From a virus, in IMG/VR virus record IMGVR_UViG_3300035182_002586, positions 363,585 to 427,584 of that record: a DNA stretch of 64,000 bases. One strand, given 5' to 3'. Within the stretch, counting starts at the first letter, position 1. Each line of letters starts with the position of its first letter. Under the pieces are notes generated by a model that was not told the DNA's origin, did no database searches, and was given only the letters and a program-made list of their open reading frames with translations. Shown here in pieces: positions 33,978 to 44,347 of this stretch. The translations under genes were made by a program, and so were the position numbers.

Positions 33978-36900
33978 CTACACGAGGAGGCAGACACCGC
34001 CCGAGCAGGCGACCTCGCCCTTGAGGTCCGTGTCGTCGCTGTCCTCGACCATGAGCGTGTAGTCGAGGGGCTCGTAGCTCTCCAGGATCGCGTTCCAGCG
34101 AGCCTCGTCCACCGGGGTCACGATGGCCTCGTTGGGCGCGAAGGCGTAGTCCTTGTCCCCCGTGCTCGCCAGGAGGCTGACGCCCGTGAAGAACTCCCGG
34201 TTCTCCCACAGGTAGTCCGCCACCTTGTCCCACTCGTCCGGGCGGACCGTCACGGTGTTCGAGACGTTGTGGTTGAGGCCCGGCGAGTACGTGGAGTCGG
34301 CCGTACCGGCGAGGACCCAGTTCTGCTGCGTGGACTTCACCATGTCGAGGAACGGGATGGCCGTGATGTCGTCCTTGATCGTCGCCTCGGGGGGCGCCTC
34401 GACCGGGAACTCGATCACGTACTTGCCGTCGGGCTTCCTGACGCACATGTGCGGGTTCTTGGCCTTGAACGCCTGGAAGACCGGCTCCAGCTCGTCGGCG
34501 GTGACGCGGCGGATGTATCGTCTGGCGTGGTGGGCGTGGTGGCCCGAGCCGACGCACCCCAGCTCCAAGCTGGTCGTGCCGGAGGGCTTCACGCAGGTCG
34601 TACGGGCAGCGGGCCGGATCCCGATGCGAGCCGACAGCTCGATGTTCCACTGCTTGATGAGCCCCGCGACCTCACGCTGGTATTCGGGGTTGCACGCGAT
34701 GTGCGGTGCGTCGAGCATCCCGGTCATGCCGATACCGAGAAGCGACTCGCGCTCGGCGATCACCTCGGAGACGGCGCCGAGGTAGGGCATCTTCGTGTAC
34801 CCTGCCTGGAGGGTCCCGATGATCGTGGCAGCCCTGGCGGCCTCCTTGAAGTCCTCCAGGCTGGTCAACCGGGCCGCGTTGATCTCGCAGAGGTTGCAGA
34901 AGGCCCACCCCGTGTGAGACGAACCAAGGGCGACGGTGACACCCTTGGCAGCGAACTTCGCCTGCATCTCGGCGTCCACGACCACCTTCGGGTTCATCCC
35001 GATCTCACAGCACGGGTTGGTGCCGTAGTCGTAGTCGCTGGTGAAGTAGAAGCCGGGCTCGCCCCACTGGCGAGTCATGTTGAAGATGCGCTTGAACTGC
35101 TTCTTCTTCACCTCGTCGCGCTTGAGCACGACGGAATTGTTCGAGTTCGCGAGCCACGGCTCCTTGGCGAACCAGTTGCCCGTCTTGATGTGCATCATCT
35201 CCGAGTCGTCGAGGGAGAAGAGGCAAATCATCGCGGACCGACGGATGCCGCCGGAGAGGACCGCATCAGCCGCGTGGCACATGATCCGGTGGCACTCGAC
35301 CGAGCGGAGCTTGCGACCCTGCGCGCCGCTCAGGACGCCGCGGATCTGTTCCAGGGAGTCCTTGAGCTTGAGGTGGCCGGGGGCCCGACCACCGCTGGTG
35401 CGCAGAGGCGTCCCTGCGTCCCGGATCAGGTGATAGCTGATCTCCAGGTTCACGCCGTCGAGGAAGCTCTGGACGAGGGCCTTGAGGCCGTCCGCCCACC
35501 CCTCGATGGTGTCCTGCACGACGTGGTGCCGAACCTTCTTCGGATCGACGTACGCGATGGCGGGGAGCTTCTCGATGTGATCGAACTGGACCGAGTAGCC
35601 CACGCCGCAACCGGAGAGGAGAAGGTAGAGGGCCTCTGAGAAGACCTCCATGCGGTCGACGAGGCTGAACGAGCAGTTACCCGTCACGATGCCGTTCGGC
35701 AGGACGAACGAGTGATCGTCCTCGACCTCAAGACACCAGACCGTCTCGTATCCCGCTTCCTTGATGGACTGCACGCTGTAGGGAGACGATGGGGCATCCC
35801 CAAAGCCGAGCACGAGGCCGAACCGAGAGGTTTCCGGGCGGATACCGAAGTTCGTCTCCTGGCCAGTCAGGTCGTCCTCACGGGTGATGTACGCCCCAAC
35901 AGCCGGGAAAACCTTACGGATGAAGTCGATGGCTTCGCCACCCGTTGCCTGGATGCCGTTGAAGGGGCTCGGCCAATCCCCGTTCTCGTTCTTGTGCCCG
36001 TCCGCATCGAGGAAGCCCCGCACGAACGCCATGACGTTCTCGAAGCCGTCCTGCTCGATGCTAGGCAGCGTCTTGAGATACTTCCCCGTGTAGGCCATCG
36101 CGTCGCCGCCGAAGGTTGCAGGAGAACTCGTCGCAAAGCCCAACTCCTTGAACCGCTCCAAGAAGCGTTCCTTGTCCTTCCCGCAGAGACGGACCATCGA
36201 GTAGGTCGGCTCCCCCTCGCGACCCTTCACGAGGGTACCGTCGCCGTAGACATACCCGAGAGCCCAGTAGTACCGGGCCTCGGGATTGGCCTCGGTGTAG
36301 TCCCAGGCCCCGACGAGACGCGGAGCCTTTGCGAGCTTGTGCTTGACGGAGAGGTCACGGGTACGCTCCCCGTTCTCCAGTAGCCACTGGTGGTCTCGGG
36401 TCGACCGCACCGTGAACGAAGACCGCCCCCGGCCGATGGTGACCTCGAAAAGCTGCTGCGTCCCGTAGCTCTTCACGACGGCGGACTTCCACGCCCCCGT
36501 GTGCGTTAGGACGGTGATCTTATCACCGTCCTTGAAGTCGGAGAACTTCTTGACCCCTTGCGTCGTGATGAACTCCGTCTCGACCCCCATGCAGTTGTAG
36601 ATACGGTTGTTGTTCGCGAGGATGGCCTGCCCACCGAACTGCATCGAGCGCATCGACGGCAGCACACGCTTCTCCCGCACCCGGTCGAAGGCCCACCGGA
36701 TTTCCTTCTGCATCTCGGGGTATACCTCCAGGTGCATCCCCTCGATGCGGGCGACCGTCTCGGAGTAGACCTCGCGGCGCTTCTGCCTCGGCAGGTAGCG
36801 TGCGTACTTCCCCGCGTGGATGTAGTCGGAGATCGCCTTGGGGTCCGGGGTCTTCGCAGTTCGACCCTGACGGGCTTCCGCCCGCTGATGCCGGTAAAGA

Positions 36901-37208
36901 ATGAACGCCTTGGCGACGGCGAACTGACCCTGCCGCATGAGCGCCGTCTCGACGGCATCCTGCACGTTCTCGACGCAGACGACTTCTTCCGTCAGTGCAT
37001 CGATGACCGTGTTGAGGGTCCGATTCAGTGCCCTCTCGTCGACGCTTCCCTTGGCTTCCTCCCATGCGCGGCTGATGGCGCGACGCAGCTTGGACGTGTC
37101 GAACGGTTGGTGAACCTTACCGTCGCGCTTTCGGATGCTCTGCACCACCGCCCGCATCGAAGGGGCGTGGTCGTTCGAGATGGCCTGGATAACCGCAGCA
37201 GCTTGCAT
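33978..37208 (-). CDS. nrdJ: Class II (B12-dependent) ribonucleotide reductase with intein
   Basis: 1076 residues including a 306-residue intein; the spliced enzyme is 770. Residues ~17-112 are an ATP-cone (SIRKRDGKVHQPFDTSKL). The catalytic part has the RTPR-like features NxCxF at the intein joint, PCCEIGMNP, and CVKPSGTTSLELGCVGSG. The C-terminus ends CSGGVCLLV, the C-x4-C redox pair known from adenosylcobalamin-dependent ribonucleoside triphosphate reductases. It makes dNTPs for phage replication without oxygen or a second subunit. It starts 16 bp downstream of the delta-subunit gene, so the order on the strand is delta-prime, delta, reductase. Confidence 0.9.
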   Translation of the reverse strand: MQAAAVIQAISNDHAPSMRAVVQSIRKRDGKVHQPFDTSKLRRAISRAWEEAKGSVDERALNRTLNTVIDALTEEVVCVENVQDAVETALMRQGQFAVAKAFILYRHQRAEARQGRTAKTPDPKAISDYIHAGKYARYLPRQKRREVYSETVARIEGMHLEVYPEMQKEIRWAFDRVREKRVLPSMRSMQFGGQAILANNNRIYNCMGVETEFITTQGVKKFSDFKDGDKITVLTHTGAWKSAVVKSYGTQQLFEVTIGRGRSSFTVRSTRDHQWLLENGERTRDLSVKHKLAKAPRLVGAWDYTEANPEARYYWALGYVYGDGTLVKGREGEPTYSMVRLCGKDKERFLERFKELGFATSSPATFGGDAMAYTGKYLKTLPSIEQDGFENVMAFVRGFLDADGHKNENGDWPSPFNGIQATGGEAIDFIRKVFPAVGAYITREDDLTGQETNFGIRPETSRFGLVLGFGDAPSSPYSVQSIKEAGYETVWCLEVEDDHSFVLPNGIVTGNCSFSLVDRMEVFSEALYLLLSGCGVGYSVQFDHIEKLPAIAYVDPKKVRHHVVQDTIEGWADGLKALVQSFLDGVNLEISYHLIRDAGTPLRTSGGRAPGHLKLKDSLEQIRGVLSGAQGRKLRSVECHRIMCHAADAVLSGGIRRSAMICLFSLDDSEMMHIKTGNWFAKEPWLANSNNSVVLKRDEVKKKQFKRIFNMTRQWGEPGFYFTSDYDYGTNPCCEIGMNPKVVVDAEMQAKFAAKGVTVALGSSHTGWAFCNLCEINAARLTSLEDFKEAARAATIIGTLQAGYTKMPYLGAVSEVIAERESLLGIGMTGMLDAPHIACNPEYQREVAGLIKQWNIELSARIGIRPAARTTCVKPSGTTSLELGCVGSGHHAHHARRYIRRVTADELEPVFQAFKAKNPHMCVRKPDGKYVIEFPVEAPPEATIKDDITAIPFLDMVKSTQQNWVLAGTADSTYSPGLNHNVSNTVTVRPDEWDKVADYLWENREFFTGVSLLASTGDKDYAFAPNEAIVTPVDEARWNAILESYEPLDYTLMVEDSDDTDLKGEVACSGGVCLLV
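35676..36593 (-). other. Intein with LAGLIDADG homing endonuclease in NrdJ
   Basis: 306 residues, from Cys206 (codon at 36591-36593) to Asn511; Cys is the +1 residue. Block A is CMGVETEFITTQG, block B is near VRSTRDHQW, and the end is LEVEDDHSFVLPNGIVTGN. The penultimate residue is Gly rather than His. The two LAGLIDADG helices are WALGYVYGDGT (~110-120) and FVRGFLDADGH (~190-200), both with acidic residues, so the nuclease may be active. Insertion is at the conserved N/CSF site of the reductase. Confidence 0.87.
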
Positions 37209-37223
37209 GGAGCCCTTTCCTCC

Positions 37224-38192
37224 TCACCCGGCAGCAATCGACAGGACCGCCAGCTCCACGAGGGTGCGCTTCGAGCGGGCCGGTCCTTTGACGTCCACAT
37301 CCAATTTACATAGCCGTCCCATGTGGCGGACGAGCGATCCCAAGTCGTGCTTGCGCACGTTGGGGATGAACTGTGTCTTACACCTCCACGGATTCATCGA
37401 CAGACGGGCAGCGACGTCTTCTTCGTTCCCGCCCCTGTCCAAGATCCGCCGTGCAACCGCAACCTTCTCGACGGCCTTGAGCAGAGCCGCCGTGATCGGA
37501 ACGTTCGCCTCCTCCCCCATGGTCTTGTAGACGATGGACAGCGTGTTCATCGCCTTGCGGGGGTTCTTCTCAACCACCGCATCGGCAACTTCGTACGGCT
37601 CCGCAGAGGGCGACGGAGACAGGACCAAGCTGAGATGCTTCTTGGTCACCTTGTCACCCTCAGGGACCAAGAGCGCGAGCTTGCGCACCTCGTTCACGAT
37701 CTTGTGCAGACCGGGCCCCACGACATCGTAGACGGTTTGCGAGATGCCCACGTCCGTACGGAGACCCACACGACGGAACTCCGCATCGATGAACTTCACG
37801 ACCTCGTTGTTGCTGTCGAAGGTCTTGAGCTTCTCGTGCTTCATCAGGCGACCCTTCGCGGCCGCCTTGGACCAAACCTCAGGGAGCTTCTCCGATCGGA
37901 CGATGGCGAAGAGGATCGTCGAGAGGTCGGTGGGGCTCCTCTCCTCGATGTACAGCTTGAGGGCCTTGTCCCCCTTGATCTTGTTCGCCGTGTCGACGAT
38001 GACGACGCGAGGCTCCTCACCGTGCTCTTCGCACAGCGTGACCAACTCCTGGTCGGGCATCCCCTCGCCATCAACGAAGATGATCTCCCGGTCCTTCCAC
38101 TGGCGAGCCTTCTCGATGTCCTGATCGAGGAAGTAGTCTTCGCCTCCATAAGAGACGAAAAAAGGCACGTTGTTCTTCTTCGGCGCTGCCAT
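37224..38192 (-). CDS. holA: DNA polymerase III delta subunit-like clamp-loader protein
   Basis: 322 residues with HolA-like layout: N-terminal sensor-like region (VVIVDTANKIKGDKALKLYI), middle helical lid, and the diagnostic C-terminal collar pattern EVADAVVEKNPRKAMNTL ... VARRILDRGGNEEDVAARL ... CKLDVDVKG. In bacteria delta opens the sliding clamp. It lies between the delta-prime-like gene and the reductase gene. Confidence 0.82.
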   Translation of the reverse strand: MAAPKKNNVPFFVSYGGEDYFLDQDIEKARQWKDREIIFVDGEGMPDQELVTLCEEHGEEPRVVIVDTANKIKGDKALKLYIEERSPTDLSTILFAIVRSEKLPEVWSKAAAKGRLMKHEKLKTFDSNNEVVKFIDAEFRRVGLRTDVGISQTVYDVVGPGLHKIVNEVRKLALLVPEGDKVTKKHLSLVLSPSPSAEPYEVADAVVEKNPRKAMNTLSIVYKTMGEEANVPITAALLKAVEKVAVARRILDRGGNEEDVAARLSMNPWRCKTQFIPNVRKHDLGSLVRHMGRLCKLDVDVKGPARSKRTLVELAVLSIAAG

Positions 38193-38199
38193 GTCTCGC

Positions 38200-39162
38200 T
38201 CAGTTCCCCGAGAAGGCTTCGACGAAGAGGGTCTTCATGTGGAAGGCCGCGTTGATCTTGGACGCACGCATGCGATCACGGATCACCCGAGTGCCCGTGA
38301 GGAGACGCGGAAGCGCCTTCACCAGAACGCCTTCGGATGCGAGCGCGTTGATCTTGTCGGCGAGGTCGACGTTCACGATTCGTCCTGGCTCGTGGTGGAT
38401 CATGAGGAAGTCGTGAAGGATCAACTCAAGGAAACGAAGCACGAGGGGAATGTCCTGCGTAACCGCGTCGACGGCGGAAAAAAGAGACGACAAGTCCCCG
38501 CTGAAACCCTGTTCGAGCAGCGTCCAAGCTTGATCTCGTGTGCGGAGGCGACCTGCGCCCCAGTACCGTGTGGCGCGGCCGAGTGAACCGTCCGCCATAC
38601 GTGCGTAGACAAGAGCTTTAGTGTTGTCGCGCTCGAACTTGGACAGCTCGGCTACGACAACGGATTCAGGTAGACGACTGAAAGGGACCTTACCGCAGCG
38701 TGAACGGATGGTCGGGATCACCCGTTGCATCTGTTCAGCGAGCAGGAAGAAGCGAGACGTTTCGGGAGGTTCCTCTAGGGTCTTGAGCAGTGCGTTTGCT
38801 GCGGCGCTTGTCATCCGATCCGCACCATCGATCACGAAGAGGCGCAACGGTGCCGTAGTGGGAGAGATACCCGCAGTCTCGATCACCTCTCGCATCGCAT
38901 CGATGCCGATGTCTTTCCCATCAGCGGGAGACACGACCTTGAAGTCGAGGTGCACCCCTTCGTCGATCTGGCTGCAATCTAGGCACGTGCACCCTGAGGC
39001 ACGAGAGCCCGTACAGAAGATCTCTTTGGCGGTCTGTGTCGCAGCGAAGCGTCGCCCCGTACCATCGTCGCCGATGAACAGAAGCGGACTCACGACCCTC
39101 CGATCGATCACACCCCGCAGGTACAGGAGCGCGCGATCTTGACCTCGTACGTCACCCAGCAC
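38200..39162 (-). CDS. holB: DNA polymerase III delta-prime/gamma-like clamp-loader protein
   Basis: 320 residues. AAA+ features: a degenerate Walker A GDDGTGRRF (31-39) lacking the usual Lys, a Cys cluster CTGSRASGCTCLDC (50-63), VIDGADRM (~109-116), ALLKTLEEPPE, and SRC in IPTIRSRC. A degenerate P-loop fits delta-prime (HolB), the non-hydrolysing partner. It is directly upstream of the delta gene. Confidence 0.82.
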   Translation of the reverse strand: MLGDVRGQDRALLYLRGVIDRRVVSPLLFIGDDGTGRRFAATQTAKEIFCTGSRASGCTCLDCSQIDEGVHLDFKVVSPADGKDIGIDAMREVIETAGISPTTAPLRLFVIDGADRMTSAAANALLKTLEEPPETSRFFLLAEQMQRVIPTIRSRCGKVPFSRLPESVVVAELSKFERDNTKALVYARMADGSLGRATRYWGAGRLRTRDQAWTLLEQGFSGDLSSLFSAVDAVTQDIPLVLRFLELILHDFLMIHHEPGRIVNVDLADKINALASEGVLVKALPRLLTGTRVIRDRMRASKINAAFHMKTLFVEAFSGN

Positions 39163-39355
39163 GACCGGGCTCCTCCGCTGCTGGAAGTTGCAGAGGACGG
39201 AGAGGTTCGACGGGGACGAGCTGCATCACCGCCACGAAATTCTGCCCACAGGCAGAGCAAACGTAGCGGTACGGCTCTTGGCCACTCGCTTCGAGGGGAT
39301 GCTTGCAGTGGAGGCAGCGCATGTGCGCCTCCGGTCTCGGCAGGTTGTCGGGCAT
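39152..39355 (-). CDS. Small zinc-ribbon protein
   Basis: 67 residues. C-L-H-C near residue 14 and C-S-A-C near residue 33 form a rubredoxin-like zinc ribbon. The tail is Pro/Leu-rich. It overlaps the delta-prime gene by 11 bp, so it may be translated with the replication genes. Function unknown. Confidence 0.66.
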   Translation of the reverse strand: MPDNLPRPEAHMRCLHCKHPLEASGQEPYRYVCSACGQNFVAVMQLVPVEPLRPLQLPAAEEPGRAG

Positions 39356-39358
39356 GGG

Positions 39359-40183
39359 TCAGTTCCCTTGGGGCGGGATCAATCCGTATTCCGACGCGCA
39401 CCGGTACACCAGGTCGTAGGGCGTTTCCTTCTGGAGTTCCCCGCTCTTTGCCCGAGCCACGATGTCGAGAAGACGCTGCCTTGTGGCAGCCGGCGCCCAG
39501 CTCATGAAGTAGTAGTTGGAGCCGGTGAAGTTGGAGAGGATCCCGTCGACGTAGGTGTCCGGCACGGATCCGTAGTGCCACTGCCGAAGGGCGAGCTGGA
39601 CGGAGTAGCCACGCAGCTCCCAGTGCACCCGGCCCGGGGAGGGCCACGGCAGGAACAGTACGATGGCGGCGAGCAGAAGCAGCGACCACCACCCTGTGAT
39701 CAGCACGGCCCCCGTCCCCACCGCGAGCGCGGTAGTACCAAGCAGCACCCAGAACGCGCTCATCGAGGTGCGTGCAACCGTGAGGCTCATCACGAACCCG
39801 AAGAGGAAGGCCGCCAGGAGCACAGACGCTCGCCATCCACCGAAGACCCCGTAGAGAACGAGGGGGATGAGTGCGAGCACCTGAGGGAAGATGGTCCCGA
39901 GCGTGTACGTCCAGTAGCTCTTCTTGGAGTCCGTCAGGTGCACGTACTCATGGGCGAGGATAGAGAAGCTCGACGCCGGCTGCGCCTCGTAGAACTCCCT
40001 GCTCGGGAACCACACCTTCGGCGCGAGCGTCGTCGTGTAGGACTCCATGAACGTGCGGTTGAATGGGTACGCGAAGAACCCCAAGACCTTCATCAGGGGT
40101 GACTCGTTCTTGAAGCGGATCTGGAACCCCGGGATGGCGGCCCCAACCTCACGCTCGAATGCCTGGAGCTTCGCGACGTCCAT
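39359..40183 (-). CDS. Membrane zinc metalloprotease-like protein
   Basis: 274 residues. HEYVH (78-82) is an HExxH zinc-protease motif. Four strongly hydrophobic segments follow (~95-115, 118-140, 142-165, 166-185), then a soluble C-terminus with a possible third ligand region. This resembles small M48-like or phage-encoded membrane peptidases. The target is unknown. It lies in an operon with two small proteins. Confidence 0.65.
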   Translation of the reverse strand: MDVAKLQAFEREVGAAIPGFQIRFKNESPLMKVLGFFAYPFNRTFMESYTTTLAPKVWFPSREFYEAQPASSFSILAHEYVHLTDSKKSYWTYTLGTIFPQVLALIPLVLYGVFGGWRASVLLAAFLFGFVMSLTVARTSMSAFWVLLGTTALAVGTGAVLITGWWSLLLLAAIVLFLPWPSPGRVHWELRGYSVQLALRQWHYGSVPDTYVDGILSNFTGSNYYFMSWAPAATRQRLLDIVARAKSGELQKETPYDLVYRCASEYGLIPPQGN

Positions 40184-40189
40184 GTCTGG

Positions 40190-40438
40190 TCACCCGATCG
40201 TGAAACTGCCACCCATCTGAACGTTGTGCGTGTGCCCGCACTTCACGCACCGGTACATGCGGAACCCCGCGTTGCCCGGCACCTGCATCTCGTAGGCTTC
40301 GATCGAGTCACAGGACCAGACCACGCGACCCTCGCTGTCCGTGCGGCTCTGCTTGCAGCGCATGAAGCTCTTGGGGAGGTCGGCGGCACCAGGGGGGAGG
40401 CCAGGGGTCGTCCCGGCAGGATCGATCGGCATCTGCAT
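40190..40438 (-). CDS. Small four-Cys zinc-binding protein
   Basis: 82 residues. The start has AGGAG 4-10 nt upstream of two in-frame ATGs (40438 or 40432). MRCKQSR, VWSCDS and YRCVKCGHTH give a four-Cys, possibly His-assisted, zinc site. It lies 6 bp from the metalloprotease gene. Not recognised. Confidence 0.64.
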   Translation of the reverse strand: MQMPIDPAGTTPGLPPGAADLPKSFMRCKQSRTDSEGRVVWSCDSIEAYEMQVPGNAGFRMYRCVKCGHTHNVQMGGSFTIG

Positions 40439-40444
40439 TTTCTC

Positions 40445-40837
40445 CTAGAGAGGGGAGGTGGGGAAGTCGTCGGTGAAGATGGTCTGGAGGGTCAAGAGCA
40501 CGCGCCCGTAGAACTCCGGGTTGGCCTGTGGGGCCGGCGTGTCATCTGTCGTGTTGCGAGGCTTGATCACAGCGCTGTTCTGAGGGGCGAAGGTGCCGTC
40601 CACGAGGTGGGGGATGATCTTCAACCAGTCCTCTTGGCGGACGAGGATGTCGACTCCCGGGCCCTCAAGGTAGACCGCTTCGATCTGCGCCTGGTACACC
40701 CGAGAGACACGCACGCGTCCGCGATAGTAGTCGACGATCGCACCCGCCAACGCAGGCAGGTCCATGCGACGAAGAAACACAGGACGGTGCCCCCGGATTG
40801 TCAGCAGTCGTGCATCCACGAAAGGGGGCGGGCACAA
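40445..40837 (-). CDS. Small protein of unknown function
   Basis: Up to 130 residues. The reading from a TTG at 40837 (GGTGGG 6 nt upstream) keeps the 34-bp gap to the neighbour and has coding-like sequence (LLTIRGHRPVFLRR). ATG 40765 (106 residues) is the alternative. It seems an alpha/beta protein (VYLEGPGVDILVRQEDWLK). Not recognised. Confidence 0.58.
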   Translation of the reverse strand: MCPPPFVDARLLTIRGHRPVFLRRMDLPALAGAIVDYYRGRVRVSRVYQAQIEAVYLEGPGVDILVRQEDWLKIIPHLVDGTFAPQNSAVIKPRNTTDDTPAPQANPEFYGRVLLTLQTIFTDDFPTSPL

Positions 40838-40870
40838 GAAGACCCACCACCCACCCGGGACGCTACAAGG

Positions 40871-41209
40871 TCACTGGCAGACCTTATTCCGTGCAGCCTC
40901 GATCTCGTCGCAGGACTTGACGAGAAGCAGGCATTTCGGGTTCAGCACGACGCCATTGTTCTGCTGGAGCGCGCAGAACTCCTCGCAGCTTTCGTTCGGG
41001 ACGCCCTTGGGGCCCGGCTTGTCTGAGTCGTAGACCGGCTGCCCTTCCTCGCAGTTCAACCCCTCGGGCCCGATGTGCTTGCACACGGCGCCACAGAGTT
41101 CCGTGTCCGGTGCCGGACGGGGCTTCGGTGGGGCGGGGTCTCGACTCGGGGGGCACGCACACACAAGCGTGGCGACGGCGGCAGCGAACAGCAGGGGCTT
41201 GAGGTTCAT
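40871..41209 (-). CDS. Cys-rich lipoprotein
   Basis: 112 residues. The N-terminus MNLKPLLFAAAVATLVCAC is a signal peptide ending in a lipobox-like V-C-A-C (Cys19 lipidated by inference). A Pro-rich linker and a domain with six further Cys follow, a pattern of small exported Cys-stabilised lipoproteins. It could be a surface-exclusion or lysis-related protein. It is divergent from the protease at 41265; an AATAAA-type box lies ~35 nt upstream. Confidence 0.68.
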   Translation of the reverse strand: MNLKPLLFAAAVATLVCACPPSRDPAPPKPRPAPDTELCGAVCKHIGPEGLNCEEGQPVYDSDKPGPKGVPNESCEEFCALQQNNGVVLNPKCLLLVKSCDEIEAARNKVCQ

Positions 41210-41264
41210 GGCTTCGTCCTTCCCCTAGGGCCCGCGACGAATCGTTTATTGGGCGTGCTGAGGC

Positions 41265-42068
41265 ATGGCGAACGTCTACGGGTACAGGCGAGATCCTGCG
41301 GAAAAGGTGGCTCAGGCACTCAAGTTCGCAACGGACTTGAAGCCGAAACTCGTCACGGTTTCGACCGGTGACGTGGACCTGCGTGGTTTCTGCACGGACA
41401 CCAACCAGCTCCAGCTCTCCGCTTGCGCCGGCAACGCCACCGCAGACTCGATCGAGATCCTCGGAGCCATCGAAGAGGACACCCTCGCGAAGTCCGAAGG
41501 CCGAGAGCCGCAACCGCAGATTCAAGTCGCCCGGCTCTACATCTACTCGATGGCCCGAGACGAGCACGACGAGATCGACAAGGACGAAGGGACCTACATC
41601 TCAACGTGCTTCGACGTGCTCTCACGCTTCGGGGTCTGCGACGAGACCGTGTGGCCCTACGACGAGTCGAAGGTCTATGTCCGCCCCTCGATCAAGGCCC
41701 TCCGCCAGGCGACCGGGCACAAGATCCACAGCTACTACCGCATCGAGGGGACCGGTGACGACCGCATCGACGAAGTGATCTCGGCCCTCCGTGCGGACCA
41801 CCCCGTCGTCTTCGGCACGGACATCAACGAGAAGGTCTTCAACGAGTACGACGGGAGCTACGTGCTCACGCCGCCGGCTCACTCGGACGGTGGCCACGCG
41901 ATGATCATCGTCGGCTGGCTGTCCAAGATCAACGCCTTCATCGTGAAGAACTCTTGGGGCGGCCGCTGGGGCGACAAGGGCTTCGCGTACTTCTCCACCG
42001 ACTACATCAAGTGGGCAAGGACGACGGACCTGTGGGTCCCCACGAAGGGCACGAACCTCGCCTTCTAG
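41265..42068 (+). CDS. Papain-like (C1-family) cysteine protease
   Basis: 267 residues on the plus strand. The papain triad is visible: Gln48 and Cys54 in NQLQLSACAGNA, His in DGGHAMIIVGW (~210), Asn in IVKNSWGGRWGDKGFAYF (~225). No signal peptide or long pro-domain is seen, so the enzyme may act in the cytoplasm or be delivered with the virion. Phage C1 proteases are uncommon. It overlaps the convergent small gene by 4 bp. Confidence 0.86.
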   Translation: MANVYGYRRDPAEKVAQALKFATDLKPKLVTVSTGDVDLRGFCTDTNQLQLSACAGNATADSIEILGAIEEDTLAKSEGREPQPQIQVARLYIYSMARDEHDEIDKDEGTYISTCFDVLSRFGVCDETVWPYDESKVYVRPSIKALRQATGHKIHSYYRIEGTGDDRIDEVISALRADHPVVFGTDINEKVFNEYDGSYVLTPPAHSDGGHAMIIVGWLSKINAFIVKNSWGGRWGDKGFAYFSTDYIKWARTTDLWVPTKGTNLAF

Positions 42069-42261
42069 CCGACCTTGCGACGCAGGATCTCGTCGAGGGA
42101 TGACGGACGCTCCGCGAACGCGGCGTACTCCTCCCACGTGAGGCCGAGATAGGCGTGTAGTGGCCCCGAGTTGTTCGGGGCCACGTGCCACGCGTCGATC
42201 CAGTCGTCGATGTCCGCGAGAACAGCGTCTCCGCTCCTCACAGCTTCGACGAACGTGGGCA

Positions 42262-42262
<1 letters not shown>
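42065..42262 (-). CDS. Small acidic protein
   Basis: 65 residues, ATG 42262 overlapping the GroEL stop (ATGA). The pattern VLADIDDWIDAWHVAP ... LHAYLGLTWEEYAAF ... RPSSLDEIL belongs to a widespread small bacterial/phage family of unknown function. It is translationally coupled to GroEL. Confidence 0.66.
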
Positions 42263-44343
<2,081 letters not shown>

Positions 44344-44347
<4 letters not shown>

